Below, one piece after another: positions 41,781-53,615 of a DNA stretch of 64,000 nt. Position 1 is the first letter of the stretch; each line of letters starts with the position of its first letter. Below the pieces are notes generated by a model that saw only the letters and a list, made by a program, of their open reading frames with translations, was not told the origin of the DNA and did not search any database. The stretch covers positions 4,830,760 through 4,894,759 of the forward strand of contig CM066288.1 in NCBI GenBank assembly GCA_033816765.1. Reading direction: 5' to 3'. Source of the DNA: Nothopassalora personata. Taxonomy: Eukaryota; Ascomycota; Dothideomycetes; Mycosphaerellales; Mycosphaerellaceae. The translations under genes and the position numbers were made by a program.

Positions 41781-42434
41781 TCACACCGCGGACTCTTGAT
41801 GTGAAGGCTCGGGAGAAAAGAGACCCTTTAACGGATCGTCGAGAGGGACACCCGTTATCGTACTCCAGTGGTCCAGGGGCATTTCGAGAATGCCGTGGAA
41901 AAAGGAATGATCTGGCACCTCTATGCCGGAGGGAACGGAGAAAGGAAGGACGGACTCGGGAGAAGGATCCTCGGACTCCAGCTCCTCGAGTGCCAAGGCA
42001 GTGGCACCATCGACGCGGTTCTCGGCGAGACGCAGTTGTTTCCTGAGACGAATCTTTTTCATTCTTCTTTCGGACAACGCCTGTTGGTCACGAGACAATC
42101 GCTGCAGAATCTCCACCTCCTCCTCCTCCAACGACTCGATGTCACGACGCAACGCTTCCCTCGCGTTCCGAAGTTTTTCCCACTGGGAAAAGGCGAGAGA
42201 GACGTCGCAAGACTTCCGGTTGTGCTTGATGCACTCGGAACACTTTGATGAACGAGGACCGACGACGCAGCGGGGACGAACTTCGCCGGGTGCAACGACA
42301 ACAGACTTGCAGGAAGAACAGGGCGCCATTTCAGTACCGTTTGTTTCGATATCGGTATAAAGGTCCAGACGACGGAGAGTGGACGAAACCTTTGGCTTGC
42401 GACGGTGTGTGGGTGATGGTAAAGAAGACGACAT
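41781..42434 (-). CDS. Antisense Cys-rich coiled-coil protein of element D (intact)
   Basis: The first ATG on the minus strand is at 42434, giving 217 residues (an upstream GTG at 42458 is less likely). The N-terminal ~35 residues are basic and Ser-rich. A Cys cluster MAPCSSCKS...PRCVVGPRSSKCSECIKHNRKSC follows, with spacing C-x2-C-x13-C-x8-C-x2-C-x7-C, suited to zinc binding. A long coiled coil (about residues 85-150) and an acidic tail with several Pro residues complete it. The gene is convergent with gag. Homologues exist in element A (frame broken) and element B (RIP-altered). I do not recognise the family. Its retention in an element that has lost pol suggests selection or a role for antisense expression; this is inference. 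Confidence 0.75.
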   Translation of the reverse strand: MSSSLPSPTHRRKPKVSSTLRRLDLYTDIETNGTEMAPCSSCKSVVVAPGEVRPRCVVGPRSSKCSECIKHNRKSCDVSLAFSQWEKLRNAREALRRDIESLEEEEVEILQRLSRDQQALSERRMKKIRLRKQLRLAENRVDGATALALEELESEDPSPESVLPFSVPSGIEVPDHSFFHGILEMPLDHWSTITGVPLDDPLKGLFSPEPSHQESAV

Positions 42435-42474
42435 CTTTAGCCGATGGAAAAGATGCACACTCGAAACGACTATA

Positions 42475-42491
42475 AGCTTCGGGACGAAGCT
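42475..42491. other. 7-bp hairpin upstream of the polypurine tract (element D)
   Basis: AGCTTCG and CGAAGCT flank GGA. The same hairpin is at 43084-43100 in element B. The polypurine tract GAAGGGGGATGG follows and ends just before the LTR at 42510. Confidence 0.7.
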
Positions 42492-42509
42492 AGGCTAGAA
42501 GGGGGATGG

Positions 42510-42839
42510 TGTTACGGTTTGATTCGTGGAGAACTCACAGCCACTCACTAAGCGAGGAGAGCAAAGAAACTTGCGGGACAGAGAGCAAGAGATCAAGAGA
42601 TCAAGAGATCAAGAGAGCAAGAGAACAAGAGATCAAGAGAGCAAGAGAGAGCAGGACAGATCACGCCAAGACATGGCACTATATAGACGACGCTCTTTTG
42701 CAAGTAGATAGGAGCCTCGTGCTCAACTCATTTTAAGTATACACCATATACTGTTTGGAACCACTACCTTCATAACTGATTGAGACATCCCTGCAAAGAT
42801 CCAAGCCCGAGTTGTGATAACGTACAGCGGTTCCTAACA
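42510..42839 (+). repeat. 3' LTR of element D
   Basis: I found no difference from the 5' LTR over 330 bp, which points to very recent insertion. Confidence 0.95.
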
Positions 42840-42844
42840 TCCGG

Positions 42845-43118
42845 ACGGGAAAGACGTATATCGCAATCTTTATAGCCTTTTCAAATATAGGCCGAACACT
42901 TCCTAGACCGAGAACCTACGATACACCTTACTACTGCGCCCGAGGATCGAGACTTCTAACAATTCGTACATAGAGCCATTTCGATACTAGAAATTTCAGT
43001 ATCTAGAGTAAGTCGATAACGGCGTTTATAGGAGGAAGAAGACATAGTTAACCACTACTATAAGAAATGATAACGACTTAAGAAGCTTCGGGACGAAGCT
43101 AGGCTAAGAAGGGGATAG
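42845..43118 (-). pseudogene. RIP-altered N-terminal part of the element B antisense gene and PPT region
   Basis: This is the continuation of 40080-40400 beyond the element D insertion. It is TA-enriched and ends with the conserved hairpin (43084-43100) and the polypurine tract AAGAAGGGGATAG before the 3' LTR. Confidence 0.55.
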
Positions 43119-43509
43119 TGTTACGGAATGATTCCTATAGACCCTAGAATTATAATAATAAGACGAACACGTAACTCATCCTGCCTAAGCGCTTAGACTT
43201 AGAGCGATTAGACTACTTATGCTTAGACTTGGAGCGATTAGACTGCTTATGCTTAGACTGATTAGACTACTTATACTTAGACTAATTAGACTGATTACCG
43301 AGATCTACAAATCTCCTTTATATTTAGGAACGCTAGAAACCCTTATAGTTCTAATGCGTTTAACTTATGTTACTATCTCACTAATTGGAATATAACTCTT
43401 ATTCCTATCATTCATCTTCGCTTAGCTTACTTTAGCCTCTCTAAAGAATACCGCCGCGTGACTTGACTTATCTCTCTTTTAAGACTAGCCCTAGAACGAG
43501 ACAATAACA
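43119..43509 (+). repeat. 3' LTR of element B (RIP-altered)
   Basis: It starts TGTTACGGAATG and ends GACAATAACA, the same length as the 5' LTR. Differences between the two are mostly C/T and G/A, as RIP would produce. Confidence 0.93.
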
Positions 43510-43514
43510 ATAAC

Positions 43515-46500
43515 TTATTACCTATATAAAGGCGAGTTCTAGCTACTGTTCTAACTAAACTCGGAGGTACGGATAGCTATATACATTAATAAACGATAGA
43601 AGCGAGACTAGTAGGCTCTAATAGTCGATAACGAATACATAGTAAAGGTAGTATTTAAAGGACTAACACCTATTACCTTTATTTACGTCTACTAACTACT
43701 AAACACGACATTACCGCTAGTTACGGCGATAATCGATTAAATCCCGCACTACGCTACTAACTACATAGTACTACTAGGCGACTTTAACGCACATTACCGG
43801 GTATAGGTACCGGAGTATACGCTAAACGGTAGAGGGTACGCGCTCTACCGAATAGCGAGGGGCTATAACCTTACCTAAGCTATACTACTAGGCACACTAA
43901 CGCGTTTCGATTAGGCTACCAAAGGCACATTAATAATCGACCTAGTCTTCTACTCGAAGACCCTTAAGACACCTAAAATATTAGTAGGAGGCGGTAATAA
44001 ATAGAACTCTAACTACCGGCTAATTAAATTATTATTCGAGTTCGTACTACATAGTAGTAAGGAACCCGAAGAAGAGACACGACGTAAGTGGAAATCGATT
44101 AATAAACGAAAACTCTAAGAGAATCTCGGTAAGCTCTTGATTAAAGAATAAATAGACACGCCGCTATCTATCAATAAGGCTCTCGATAAGATTCGAGAGG
44201 CGCTTAAAGAGGCTATTGTAATAGCGGTACTAACGGCGCGCTACAATTTAGCGAGAACTAAGCCCGGCTTTACCGAAGCACTTACTAATATACGAAAGGA
44301 GGTTCGATAACTTAAGAGATAGGTACGAAGACTCCGCGACTAAGGACGACCGGACGAGAGACTAGAGTAGAGATATATCTAGGCTACGAAGGACTACACT
44401 AAGGATATACGTAAATAGAAGGATAAGACCTTCTATTAAATGCTAGAAGTAACGGATAGCGACCTTAAGAAACTATAGAGGGTTATTAAGTAGAAGAAGA
44501 ACTAAGGCTAGCTAGCTCGATTACATCTACTAACGCTCGTTAATAGATAACAACTACTAGTAACTATAAGCGTAGCTAAGGCTAACCTACTATACGTAGC
44601 ATTCTTCCCTTAATAACGGTAGGCCGATTTAAGCGACATTACGCTAAACTTTAAGTACCCTTAACTAATACTAATGCTAGCTCTAACGATATACGAGGTC
44701 TAGCTCGCTATTAAACGAATAGCTATAAGTAAAGTACTAGGCCTAGACGGGTACCCGGCGGAACTCCTAAAGGCGGCGGCGCTAATACTACCGCCGCTAC
44801 CTATACTAAAAGATTTTAATAAAGAGATAGATACACCGCCTAAGGAGACGCTACTAGATCTACCGATATTTGCTATTAAACTTATAAGGCTACTTAACGT
44901 AAGCCTATTAAACTAGTACTACCTATAACGACTACGCACCTTAATAACAGTTTACTTACCTAAGCTAAATAAGCTAGTAAACTCGATAGTAGGATACCGA
45001 CTAATTACTTTACTTAACACGATTAGTAAAGTAATAGAGAGCGTAATAGCCGAGGGGCTGTAATACGCTTTTAAGACTAACTAAGTGCTACCGAAAGGCT
45101 ACTTTAGAGGCCGTAAAGGATACTTAGTTAATAAAGCGTTAGATAGCCTTATCGAACTAATAGCGTAAACATAGTACGATAAAGGTAGAGCCTCTACCCT
45201 AGTACTCGATGTTAAGGGAGCTTTCGATTACGTCTCCTACTAACGATTAATTTATAACCTTAAGAAGCGACGACTCGGCGGTAACATAGCTAGCTAGATA
45301 GCGAGCTTCCTTAGCGGTAGACGCACTACACTTCGACTACCGGACTATATAGCACCGGAGGCGGACATATTAGTAGGCATACTATAAGGCTTACCGCTGT
45401 TACTACCGCTTTTTATTATCTTTAATGCCGACTTATTTAAAGAGACGGCGAGGGTAGGCCTTACATTAGTAGGATAGATAGACGATACTACTATCCTCGT
45501 ATAAGGTAAGACGGCGGCGGAGACTAAGGCGAAACTCGAACTAGTAATAACGATTAGCGAACGATAGGCTTACTAGCATGTAGCTCTATTTACGCTAGCT
45601 AAGTTTCAGTTAATACACTTCTAGCCGCTAGGCACCTAAGTAGCTACTATTAATCGAGAATAGAACGCTTTCGAACTAATCTTTAACGGTACAACTATTA
45701 AACCATAAGACATAATTAAAGTGCTTAGAGTAACGCTCGACTAAAGACTTAACTTCTATACGTACCGAGCCGAACTCGAACGAAAAGCGGAAAAGCGGTT
45801 ACTAGTTCTTTAAGTATTGTGTAAATTAATAAAAGGAGTAGGGCCGCTTATAGTTCGAAGGGCCTACCTAGTAACTATTAGACCATTAATTACGTACGCG
45901 GCGTTAGTATAGTATAGACTAGGCGAATAGGGCTTAAAGTAAATACATAACCTACTTAATAAGATCTAATACCGAGCCCTTATCTAAATGGTAGGGGCCT
46001 TTCAAATAACGGGTAAGGCTAGCCTAGAAATTGAACTAGATGTTACACCGCCGGACCTAGAGATTAAGTCGATAGTTATGTAAACGTTCATTCGTATAGC
46101 ATCTAAAGGCTATAGTTATTACCTAGTAGAGACGATACCGGATAGAGATAGACGATGGGTTACACCGCTTACTAGCTAGAAACGGGCGTACCTCGTACTA
46201 GGAGGTTAACTACTACTTAAGCTTAAATAGGCCTTCGTTAACTGTCCTTAGAGTATGTATCTAAAGACTTTCATTTAAGATACAATAGAAGCGGCGACGC
46301 GGTAGCACGATGCCTTAATTAAGCTACCTAGTACACATATATATACCGATAGCTCGCTTAAGAAAGATAAGAAGGGTGACCGACTTAGATGCTTAGCGGT
46401 AATAATAGACGAAACGATCTAGGAGGCTATGCCGCTTAGTACGTAAACATACTTATTATCGTACTATACCGAGGCACACGGTATACTGCTAGTATTAAAG

Positions 46501-47330
46501 ACCGTTATTAAGTAAAACCTAATTAAGCTAGTATATATCTATACGGACAATTAGGGCCTAGCGAAGTTAATTACGAATGCGACGGCATTAATCGCGTAAG
46601 GGGCAATAGCGGACTTTTACGCGTTAAGATAAACTACCCCTTGTCCGATTACTATCGTCTAGATACTAGGCTACATAGGTATTCCCGGTAACGAATTAGC
46701 CGACATACTCGCTAACGAAGTAGCGAATAGGGCGAAGCCCTATTAAAACTTAATAAAGACAATAACGTAGGTATAAGGCTATATAAAGGACGAATTAGCG
46801 AGAAAATAGAAGTAACGGTAGACCGAAGACACGTATAGCCGGCTACTGTTCCGCCTTTAACTAGAACTAAGTAAATTAACACTCGCTAAGTATAAGACGG
46901 CGAGCCGTTACTTAGGCTTAATTGTAACATAAGTAAGAACAGGCTTTATTTCGCTTAATGCTTACTTATATAAGATAGGCTACGTACTATTACTAAGCTA
47001 TAACTTTTACTAGACACCGGACGACCGAATAGATAAAGTACACCGATAAACCGCCGCTTACATACTACTAACCTACCCTAGATTTATTAATAAGAGAGAG
47101 GAGATATAGGCATTAATTAGCTAACGTGTTACTAACTTACGACTTCTTCTTAGTAACCTAGCAATAGTTAATCACGCGGCTTAGATGCTACTTAAGGCGT
47201 AATGCCTTAAGTAATTTAGGGTAGTCGATGTTAAACGAGAGGCCGAACGTTTTACTAAAGCAGAGTATAAAGCTAACGGCGAACTTAACGAGCGTAGAGC
47301 TAGTAAGTTAGCTAAGTAGTAAGTAAAGAA
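43515..47330 (+). pseudogene. RIP-degraded LINE ORF2: endonuclease, RT, RNase H (Tad-like)
   Basis: Reading former Gln/Trp codons through stops, the endonuclease core shows LLGDFNAHYR (about 43770-43800). The RT has PKLNKLVNS-YRLITLLNTISKVIE (about 44950-45030), LVLDVKGAFDYVSY (about 45200-45240) and a degraded IDDTTILV catalytic box (about 45475-45500). RNase H starts with IYTDSSLKK (about 46340) and ends with GNELADILANE (about 46690-46720). This domain order (EN-RT-RNase H) matches fungal Tad/I-type LINEs. It is the continuation of 32560-32692. Confidence 0.88.
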
Positions 47331-48425
47331 GCAACTTAAAACCAAGGCTATAACTCTCGCCGGACGAGTAGTTAGTTAAGACATTAACTAACGTCCTCGG
47401 GCCTAGCCTAACGGTATACATTATATAACTAAAGAGGTAGACCTCCCTCGAACATAGTACTAAAGCCGCGAAAGTAGTAGAGGCTATATACTTACCTAAG
47501 CACAATTTTGTAATAAAGACACGCTAGGGTACTATAAAGAATTAGAGAGACTATTGACCGAGTAGACAATAGGCCTCTTATATAATTACTAATGCCGTAA
47601 TACACATAAATCGAACATTAATTAGAGACCTACTACTTACCCGCTACTAGTAGATACTTAGCTAAAACCTACTAGTAAGCGATAGCGCCCCGTAGGCTTA
47701 CGAATAAGAAGATCGAGGGTATTAAATATTGCCTAAACGGTATCGATACTAAGGAAGTACCTTAGGTAACCGATAAGCGCAATATAGACACGTAAGTAAC
47801 TATTAGTTTAAACTACTACTATTACTAAAGCTACCTAGCTAACCGTTACGCTCTAACGGCGACCGACTAAGACTAACTAGTAACGCTCTAATATTAGCTA
47901 ATAAAATAGAGCTAGCCGTACTCGAGAACGACTAGCACCTCTATTAAACAACCTATTAACCTACTAAATGTTAAAGGACGACTACTGTATTAGTTTAAGT
48001 AGATGCATTTAGGGCCGAGGCTTTATAGCGCTAGACCCGGGTACGAAGCGTAGATAGCCTAGGTAGCACGAGCCGACTACTAAGTGCTCGATTAATAGGA
48101 AAACAACGAGTTTAGTTACGACGATTAATATATAAGTAGAAGAACACGTTCCCTACTACCGATTAATAAGGTAAGAGGCTATATAGAGAAGTACTAGTAA
48201 CTATCTCTTTATTACGAAGCTAACAACTAACGGCTAAGTAGTAATAACGGTTACTATAGCAGTAATAACGGCACTGTAGCAGTAGCTATACTAACAGTTA
48301 CGTTACATTAAGTTACGAAGGTACCGTAGTACAATTAGTAGTTAATAACTAATAACACAAATAAAGAATCGAACTAATAGCCTTACCGGAGCTAGGCCCG
48401 GCTATTCACTTACTAACCAATTTAG
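47331..48425. repeat. RIP-degraded repeat DNA, unidentified
   Basis: TA-rich sequence nearly without CA. One long frame can be followed with RIP stops ignored, rich in Gln/Tyr/Asn, but I recognise no domain. RIP density falls sharply at about 48425, which marks the border to gene space. Confidence 0.5.
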
Positions 48426-49077
48426 CCTAAGGCATTAGAGATCATGTGAGAGGAACCTAAGGCAGCATGCCTAAGATCGATTTTCAGAAGTGAAAATTTA
48501 ATGGAAAAAAAATTTGATTGAAAATATCATTAGAAATTTGATTGAGCATTTAATTGGGACATGACCGAAATTGGATGGGAAATTTGATTGAGATTTGATG
48601 GGACGGTCAATCAGATTTGATTGGAAGCCTTTGCGCAATTTGATGCGACTTTGATGATGTAATAGCTGCGTACCCCTCTGGGTTCTAGAAAGCTCTATGA
48701 TAGACCAACCAACCAACCACCCACACCCAGCCCTCCGCTACGCTACACGCGGGTCCTCCCACCAGATCCTCCCTCCGGGGCCCCTCCAACCGTAGGCCCT
48801 CGCCGGGCGGGCAAACGTATTGTACATAGAATGCTAGAGCGTTGATCAAATTTGAGTGATGACGAAGCTTGGGCGCTGCCCGCAGTCGAGAGTGGGGGGC
48901 TGCCCATAGACCTCTGCGAGATGGAAGGGCAACACCGCCTTCCATGATGGACACGATAGTGACTGAGTAGGTTAGCGTGGAAACGGGCGGTATATAAACT
49001 ACACTATGCTCAGAATGGAAGCTACCCATCTCCTCGTCCGAGCAAAGCAACCGCTGCCACAAGAGCAAGGTACGCCA
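48426..49077. other. Intergenic region with GATTTGATTG-type short repeats
   Basis: Between 48505 and 48660 the words AATTTGATTG, GATTTGATGG and ATTTGATGCG recur about eight times in a degenerate array. The rest (48660-49077) has no supported gene and contains the 3' region of the GATA factor gene. Confidence 0.6.
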
Positions 49078-52000
49078 TCAAATCCGCTCACCAGTGACAG
49101 CCTCACTATCAAAGCTCACACCATTTCCATCATCAAAATTGGCAAACTCGCTGCTCAAAATCTCGTCCAAGCCCTTCCAGTCGACATCGCGACCGGACGT
49201 ATTGAACGTTGGCAAGTCACTAAAGTCGTACTGCCTGCTTGGACTCGTGAAAGCAGCATCGCCCATGCCATTAGCGTCACTGAGCATCGCAGCAAGGTGT
49301 CGAGAGAATGGAGATGGCTCGGTCAAGTGTGTCTGGCAGCCACCGCTGACGTTGCGGCTGCCAGGTGTTCTCTCAAGTCTACTGGGAGTAGAGCGAAGGA
49401 AGTAGCGGTTCGAAGAGGGAGAAGTCATAAAGTCGTTAGCGTCCATATTCATGTCGGCGTTGTTGGCGGCGTTCTGGCTGGGCGTCAGTGCCTTCCGCTT
49501 TCGGCTGTTTTGGATCGGTGTCTTCAAGAGATCATTGACAGAGGTCTGTGAGTGTGGTGTGCTCTTCAATGGTGTCTTGGGAAGTGGAGTCTTAAACACT
49601 GCGCCTGGCGACCCTTCGAAGAGATGAGCAAGATCGTCGTTGTCGTTAAGTGGGGGAGCCATGTTCTCCTTATCGTATGTGAAGGCCTCGTAGACGTTCA
49701 AGGTTGTCTCCTCGGTGGTGATGACCTTGACTTCGGGCTTCTCAGCTGGCTCATCTTCACCCGAACGTGAAGCTAGTGTGCTGTCTGGACATTCGTTCAA
49801 ATCTCTGACCTCCCCCCTTTGTCTTGGAGAAGGGAACAGAAGTCGTCGTGTCGGCTTTGCTGGGGTTAGATCCAGCTCGATTGGGCTGCGCTGCGAACCG
49901 AAGTGGACTGGGCTTGACTGGATCTCCCGCCCCATAGCGGCGGCCTGGCGAGCGGCTCCAACTTTGCGACCACCGCTTCCTCGTCCAAGCTCCATACTAT
50001 GGGCGCGCGGACGGCGTGCAGGAGCCCTACGGGCTTCCTTCTCAGCGCCAGTCTCGGCTTGCGCATCATCGGCGGAGCCCGACTCGATGGCTTCCTCTGG
50101 CACGACTTGACCGCTGAAGAACGCCTCTGACATGGGCTCGATGCCATCGGTGGCGTTGTCGTCGTTATTCTTCGACTTTTTCGACTTCCTGGTGACCTTG
50201 CGGTGCCAACGATTCTCGGGTCGCATGTCCTTGAATTTCTTGAACCAGAGCCCGCATGGATTGCACACGTTGACCTCGTCAAAACCAGAGCCAGGCGCTT
50301 GCTCCTTGACATTCTTGATGCACTTGCGGATACGGAACTTGGTGACTTCGCCAGACTCCTTGTCCCATTCCAACTCTTGTATGCCAATCGTTTCGCCCTC
50401 GCCTTCAATCTCATCCAGCTTCTCAGGCGCACGGTCAAGGACTTTGACATACATCTTCCGCCAGGTGGTTGTCTCGATAGCACCGCAGTGCGTACAATAG
50501 ATGGGCACTTCACCATTTCTGATCTTTGCGTTCAGGCGGTCCTGGATGAGCTTGCGACGCGGTACAGCCGAGCCTGAACGAGTATTACCACGTGGACGAC
50601 CTTCGGTTTCACTGGGTGCAGGAGAACCGGCTTCAGAATCGTTGCAGGTCGTCCGAGATCTCTGCAGAGGTTGTCGCGTCTGCTTGGTCGGTGCCTTTGA
50701 GGTCTGCTCCTGCGACGCGGCTCGTGCTGTCGGCTTTTGTGGAAGTGCGAGCGAACCACGTCTCGAAACCGCGGCATCGGGTTGAGTTACATCACCTCGA
50801 GGGAGAATGGGGCGGACGTCTGAAGTCGTGGAACGTTTCGATGGTGCAACAGGGCGCGATTGATGTCTGGGCCAGCCAATTAGTCTTTCAATTGCTCTTC
50901 ATGCTCATCAGTCTCTCCGAAGAGGTCCCGAAGAAGGTTATCGTTGACATACCCTTGGTTGCCTTGAGCATGGCCAGATGGCAAGTTCGAAGCGTGGGCA
51001 TCCCCGCTCAACTCACTTCTCGGCGCAAGCTCCATTGAGTAGATGGGCGCATCACTAGTCGCTTCCCCCTCGATCTTAACGACGGGGTCTCGCTGGTGAC
51101 TGCGTGCTCTGTACTTTGCTGCCATCTCCAAGTCCTCAGCATCTGGACTCCTATTCTCATCATCCTCCATGCTTTCCATTATTGTACCACTCATATATCC
51201 ACTATCTATCATCCGAGATGACAAGGTCGGCAGACCGGGACTACTTGGAGTCGGCAGGTTGTAGCCGGGGATGAGAGGAGGCGATGAAGGAATGTCCATG
51301 GGAGTTCCATCTGCAGCAACACTATTGGCCGGCGAGCTTCCCTCAGGCGAGCTCAACGCATCTGACATCTGGTCGGCATCAGACATGAAGTCCGAGTCGA
51401 CGGTAGACGCCTGCCTCAACATGCTTCGCGAGGTGGTCGGTTGCATCGAGAGTCGCGGCAGGATCTTGCGCTGCGGCACAGGTGTCGGTACACGAGGCGG
51501 CGGCTCGAGGTCAGTACCAGGCGCTGATGGTCGCTTTGCGATGGGTCGGTGCATATGTATCGATGAGGCTGTGGCAGCCGTGACACGAAGATCTCTAGTC
51601 TTGGTGCCAAACGACGACTTCCCACGCCAGTCCGCCTGCATGACCTTTGCACGCTTGCGTGGTTGACCATCTTCATTGTAGAAGACTTCTGTCTGACGTT
51701 CGGTCTGTTGCTCGTGGAAGGATTTTGTGGATGCTTGGCGCTGGTGACCGGACGGACTGCTTGCACGTGAATCGGGCCGGTGTTGTTCCGCCAGAGTCGA
51801 TGTTTGACCTGAAAAGCTCTGCTGACGTAGCGAGTCGTTAAGAGAGCTAGATCCAGGATGCATCACTGGGCTTCCCGCTCGGCTGCCTGGTGCGCTGTGA
51901 GATTGAGCAGAGAATGCGGGGTTGAATCCATAGGCAGCGTCTGACGGGGTCTCAGAGACTCCTACGCCTCCTTGATGTTGAAGTCCGCTAAGCTCTCCAC

Positions 52001-52670
52001 CACTCCCGGATCCCATGCCGAACATGTTCTCTAGCAGAGCTGCACCGTTGTCGCCACCAGAAGTCAGGCCATCGAAGTTGAAGTAATCGTTCGTTTGTTG
52101 CCGAGCCTTACTCTGCTGGGAAGCATTCCATGCATTTGGGTCGAAGCCAGTTGAGGTCGCCGGACTAACACTTCGGAAGCCCTCTGAATGTCTCGTCATC
52201 TCGTTATGCGAAGGGCGAGACAGCGCTGTCAACCTGAACTTGACCTCCAAGATCTCCTTAACGCCCCCAGTCCACATGGCTTGGGTATTCTTGCAAACGC
52301 GTCCAGTGATCATCGACTTGCCTTCGCTTGTGCCGGATTGGGCCAGCAACGCCGACAGTCTACCTTGGCCTACCATCGGAGTGTCCGGCTCGGTATAGTC
52401 GAACGTGTAGACCGTAAAGTCACTAGTCTCGAGTTTGGCCATTATCTCCGGAGAAGCCGAGAGCATGGCTTGGACACATTGCTGAAGGTCGATAACACCG
52501 ACCTGAGCCTGTTCGTCGATGGGGACGACAGGTATGTTGAGAGTATCGGGAAATCGCGCCAGACATGATGTCTTGTTCTCCGCGTCAAAGGTGTAGAGTA
52601 TCTTGACCCGCATCGGACGCGTTGGCAGATGACCAAGCGAGCCCTCATCGCCAAAACCTCCAGAATCCAT
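49078..52670 (-). CDS. GATA-type zinc-finger transcription factor, Ams2-like (two exons)
   Basis: Two ORFs are exons of one gene: exon 1 52670-50953, intron 50952-50867, exon 2 50866-49078. The 86-nt intron starts GTATGT, has a CTAAT branch-like site and ends CCCAG. Phases fit (2+1), giving about 1168 residues. The N-terminal ~170 residues (MRVKILYTFDAENKTSCLAR) match what I recall of fungal Ams2-like proteins. The zinc finger is split: CTHCGAIETTTWRK (Cys ~697/700) and CNPCGLWFKKFK (Cys ~774/777) are separated by about 73 residues, instead of the usual 17-18, by an acidic insertion. RKLIQDRLNAKIRNGEV precedes it. Long disordered regions surround the finger. In fission yeast Ams2 controls histone gene and centromere functions; that role is not shown here. 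Confidence 0.88.
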
Positions 52671-53180
52671 CTCGTCGAGGTTGATGTAGGAGGCTAAGTT
52701 TCAAATTGAACAGCGAATGCTTTGTACACGCCTCTCGGTCGGGCTGGAGGCTGCACGATCGTGCTACAGCATACTGTGGAAGTGGTGCTCGTTGGAGATG
52801 AGCGGCTCGAGGTGTTTGCGTGCGATGTCGTGGCGTTGCAGGTTGGCGGCAGAAGGATCGTATTAACAGTGCTGCTGTCTACAGATGGTCATGTGGGTGG
52901 TATCAGTCGTGCAATGCCGTCTCCAAGCGGTATGAAAGTGAGGAAGAAGTACCGTGAAGAAGCGCGTGTAGAGATGAGATGCAGGTGTTAAACATGTACC
53001 AACAGCGCGTTAGTGGTCCAAGCTCCTCTAAATCACGACTAGCGTCACGCGTGGCTGGCGAAAGATCTCGATCGGAATTTCAAAGTTGGCGACGCATACC
53101 ACCACAACCAAGCACCAACCATATCCCACCGCACCACGGCACCGCAGCAACAGCACACACCCACAACACCGCCCACCAAA
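52671..53180. promoter_or_regulatory. Shared divergent promoter region (GATA factor / SmD2)
   Basis: The genes at 52670 (minus) and 53181 (plus) are transcribed away from each other across 510 bp. The SmD2 side has a CA-rich leader before CACCAAAATGG. No clear TATA box is seen. Confidence 0.5.
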
Positions 53181-53615
53181 ATGGCCGCCGCCCCATCCTC
53201 CGACGCAAAAATCCAAGAACTCCTCGGCAAACCCCGCGCAGAACTAACGTACGCTCTTCCCTCTTCCCTCTCCCCTCTCCCCTCTCCCCTCCTCTCCCCT
53301 AACCCTTCGAACAGCGAGTACGAAATCGGCCTCCTCGAACAACACGAATTCACCTCCGGCCCGCTATCGCTCCTCCAAACCGCCGTCCGCCAACACACCC
53401 AGGTCCTCATCTCCTGCCGCAACAACCGCAAACTGCTCGCGCGGGTCAAAGCCTTCGACCGACACTGCAACATGGTGCTGGAGAATGTCAAGGAGATGTG
53501 GACCGAAACTCCACGGCTGGCCGATGGGAAGAAGGGCCGGGCGGTGAATAAGGATAGGTTTATTAGTAAGATGTTTTTGAGGGGGGATAGTGTTATTTTG
53601 GTGTTGTTGAGTTGA
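53181..53615 (+). CDS. Small nuclear ribonucleoprotein Sm D2 (two exons)
   Basis: Exon 1 is 53181-53248, the intron 53249-53314 (66 nt, GTACGC to AACAG, very pyrimidine-rich), exon 2 53315-53615. The spliced product has 122 residues. The intron is a multiple of three and has no stop, so an unspliced 144-residue reading is also open; the spliced form matches the family. The Sm fold is clear: [20 protein letters not shown], then [20 protein letters not shown] and [11 protein letters not shown] (Sm1), and [11 protein letters not shown] (Sm2). SmD2 is part of the heptameric ring on U1, U2, U4 and U5 snRNAs in the spliceosome. Start context is CAAAATGGCC. Confidence 0.96.
   Translation: MAAAPSSDAKIQELLGKPRAELTYALPSSLSPLPSPLLSPNPSNSEYEIGLLEQHEFTSGPLSLLQTAVRQHTQVLISCRNNRKLLARVKAFDRHCNMVLENVKEMWTETPRLADGKKGRAVNKDRFISKMFLRGDSVILVLLS

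Larger units (their letters stand above)
40401..42839 (+). mobile_element. Young gag-only (non-autonomous) LTR retroelement D, TSD TCCGG
   Basis: Two 330-bp LTRs that appear identical (40401-40730, 42510-42839) flank one gag ORF and one antisense ORF, with no pol. The element is bounded by TCCGG (40396-40400 and 42840-42844). Its 3' end shares with element B an AGCTTCG-GGA-CGAAGCT hairpin followed by GGCT(A)AGAAGGGG, so it is probably mobilised by the pol of that family. Plants have comparable TR-GAG elements. Confidence 0.93.
32693..43509 (+). mobile_element. Full-length RIP-degraded Ty3/gypsy element B with nested insertions
   Basis: The LTRs at 32693-33083 and 43119-43509 (391 bp each) are bounded by the direct repeat ATAAC (32688-32692 and 43510-43514). 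Inside are remnants of gag, protease, RT, RNase H, integrase-chromodomain, the tRNA-like sequence and the antisense gene, all riddled with TA changes. Removing four solo LTRs and element D with their target duplications leaves about 7.0 kb. It is the RIP-inactivated relative of element A. Confidence 0.95.

Noticed and set aside
48490..48660. GATTTGATTG repeats as a CRISPR-like array
   Set aside because: The units are degenerate and adjoin without regular spacers, and the organism is a eukaryote.
49866..50516. 216-codon ORF overlapping the GATA factor
   Set aside because: It is an alternate frame of exon 2 of the GATA factor gene, with Arg/Ser-biased composition.
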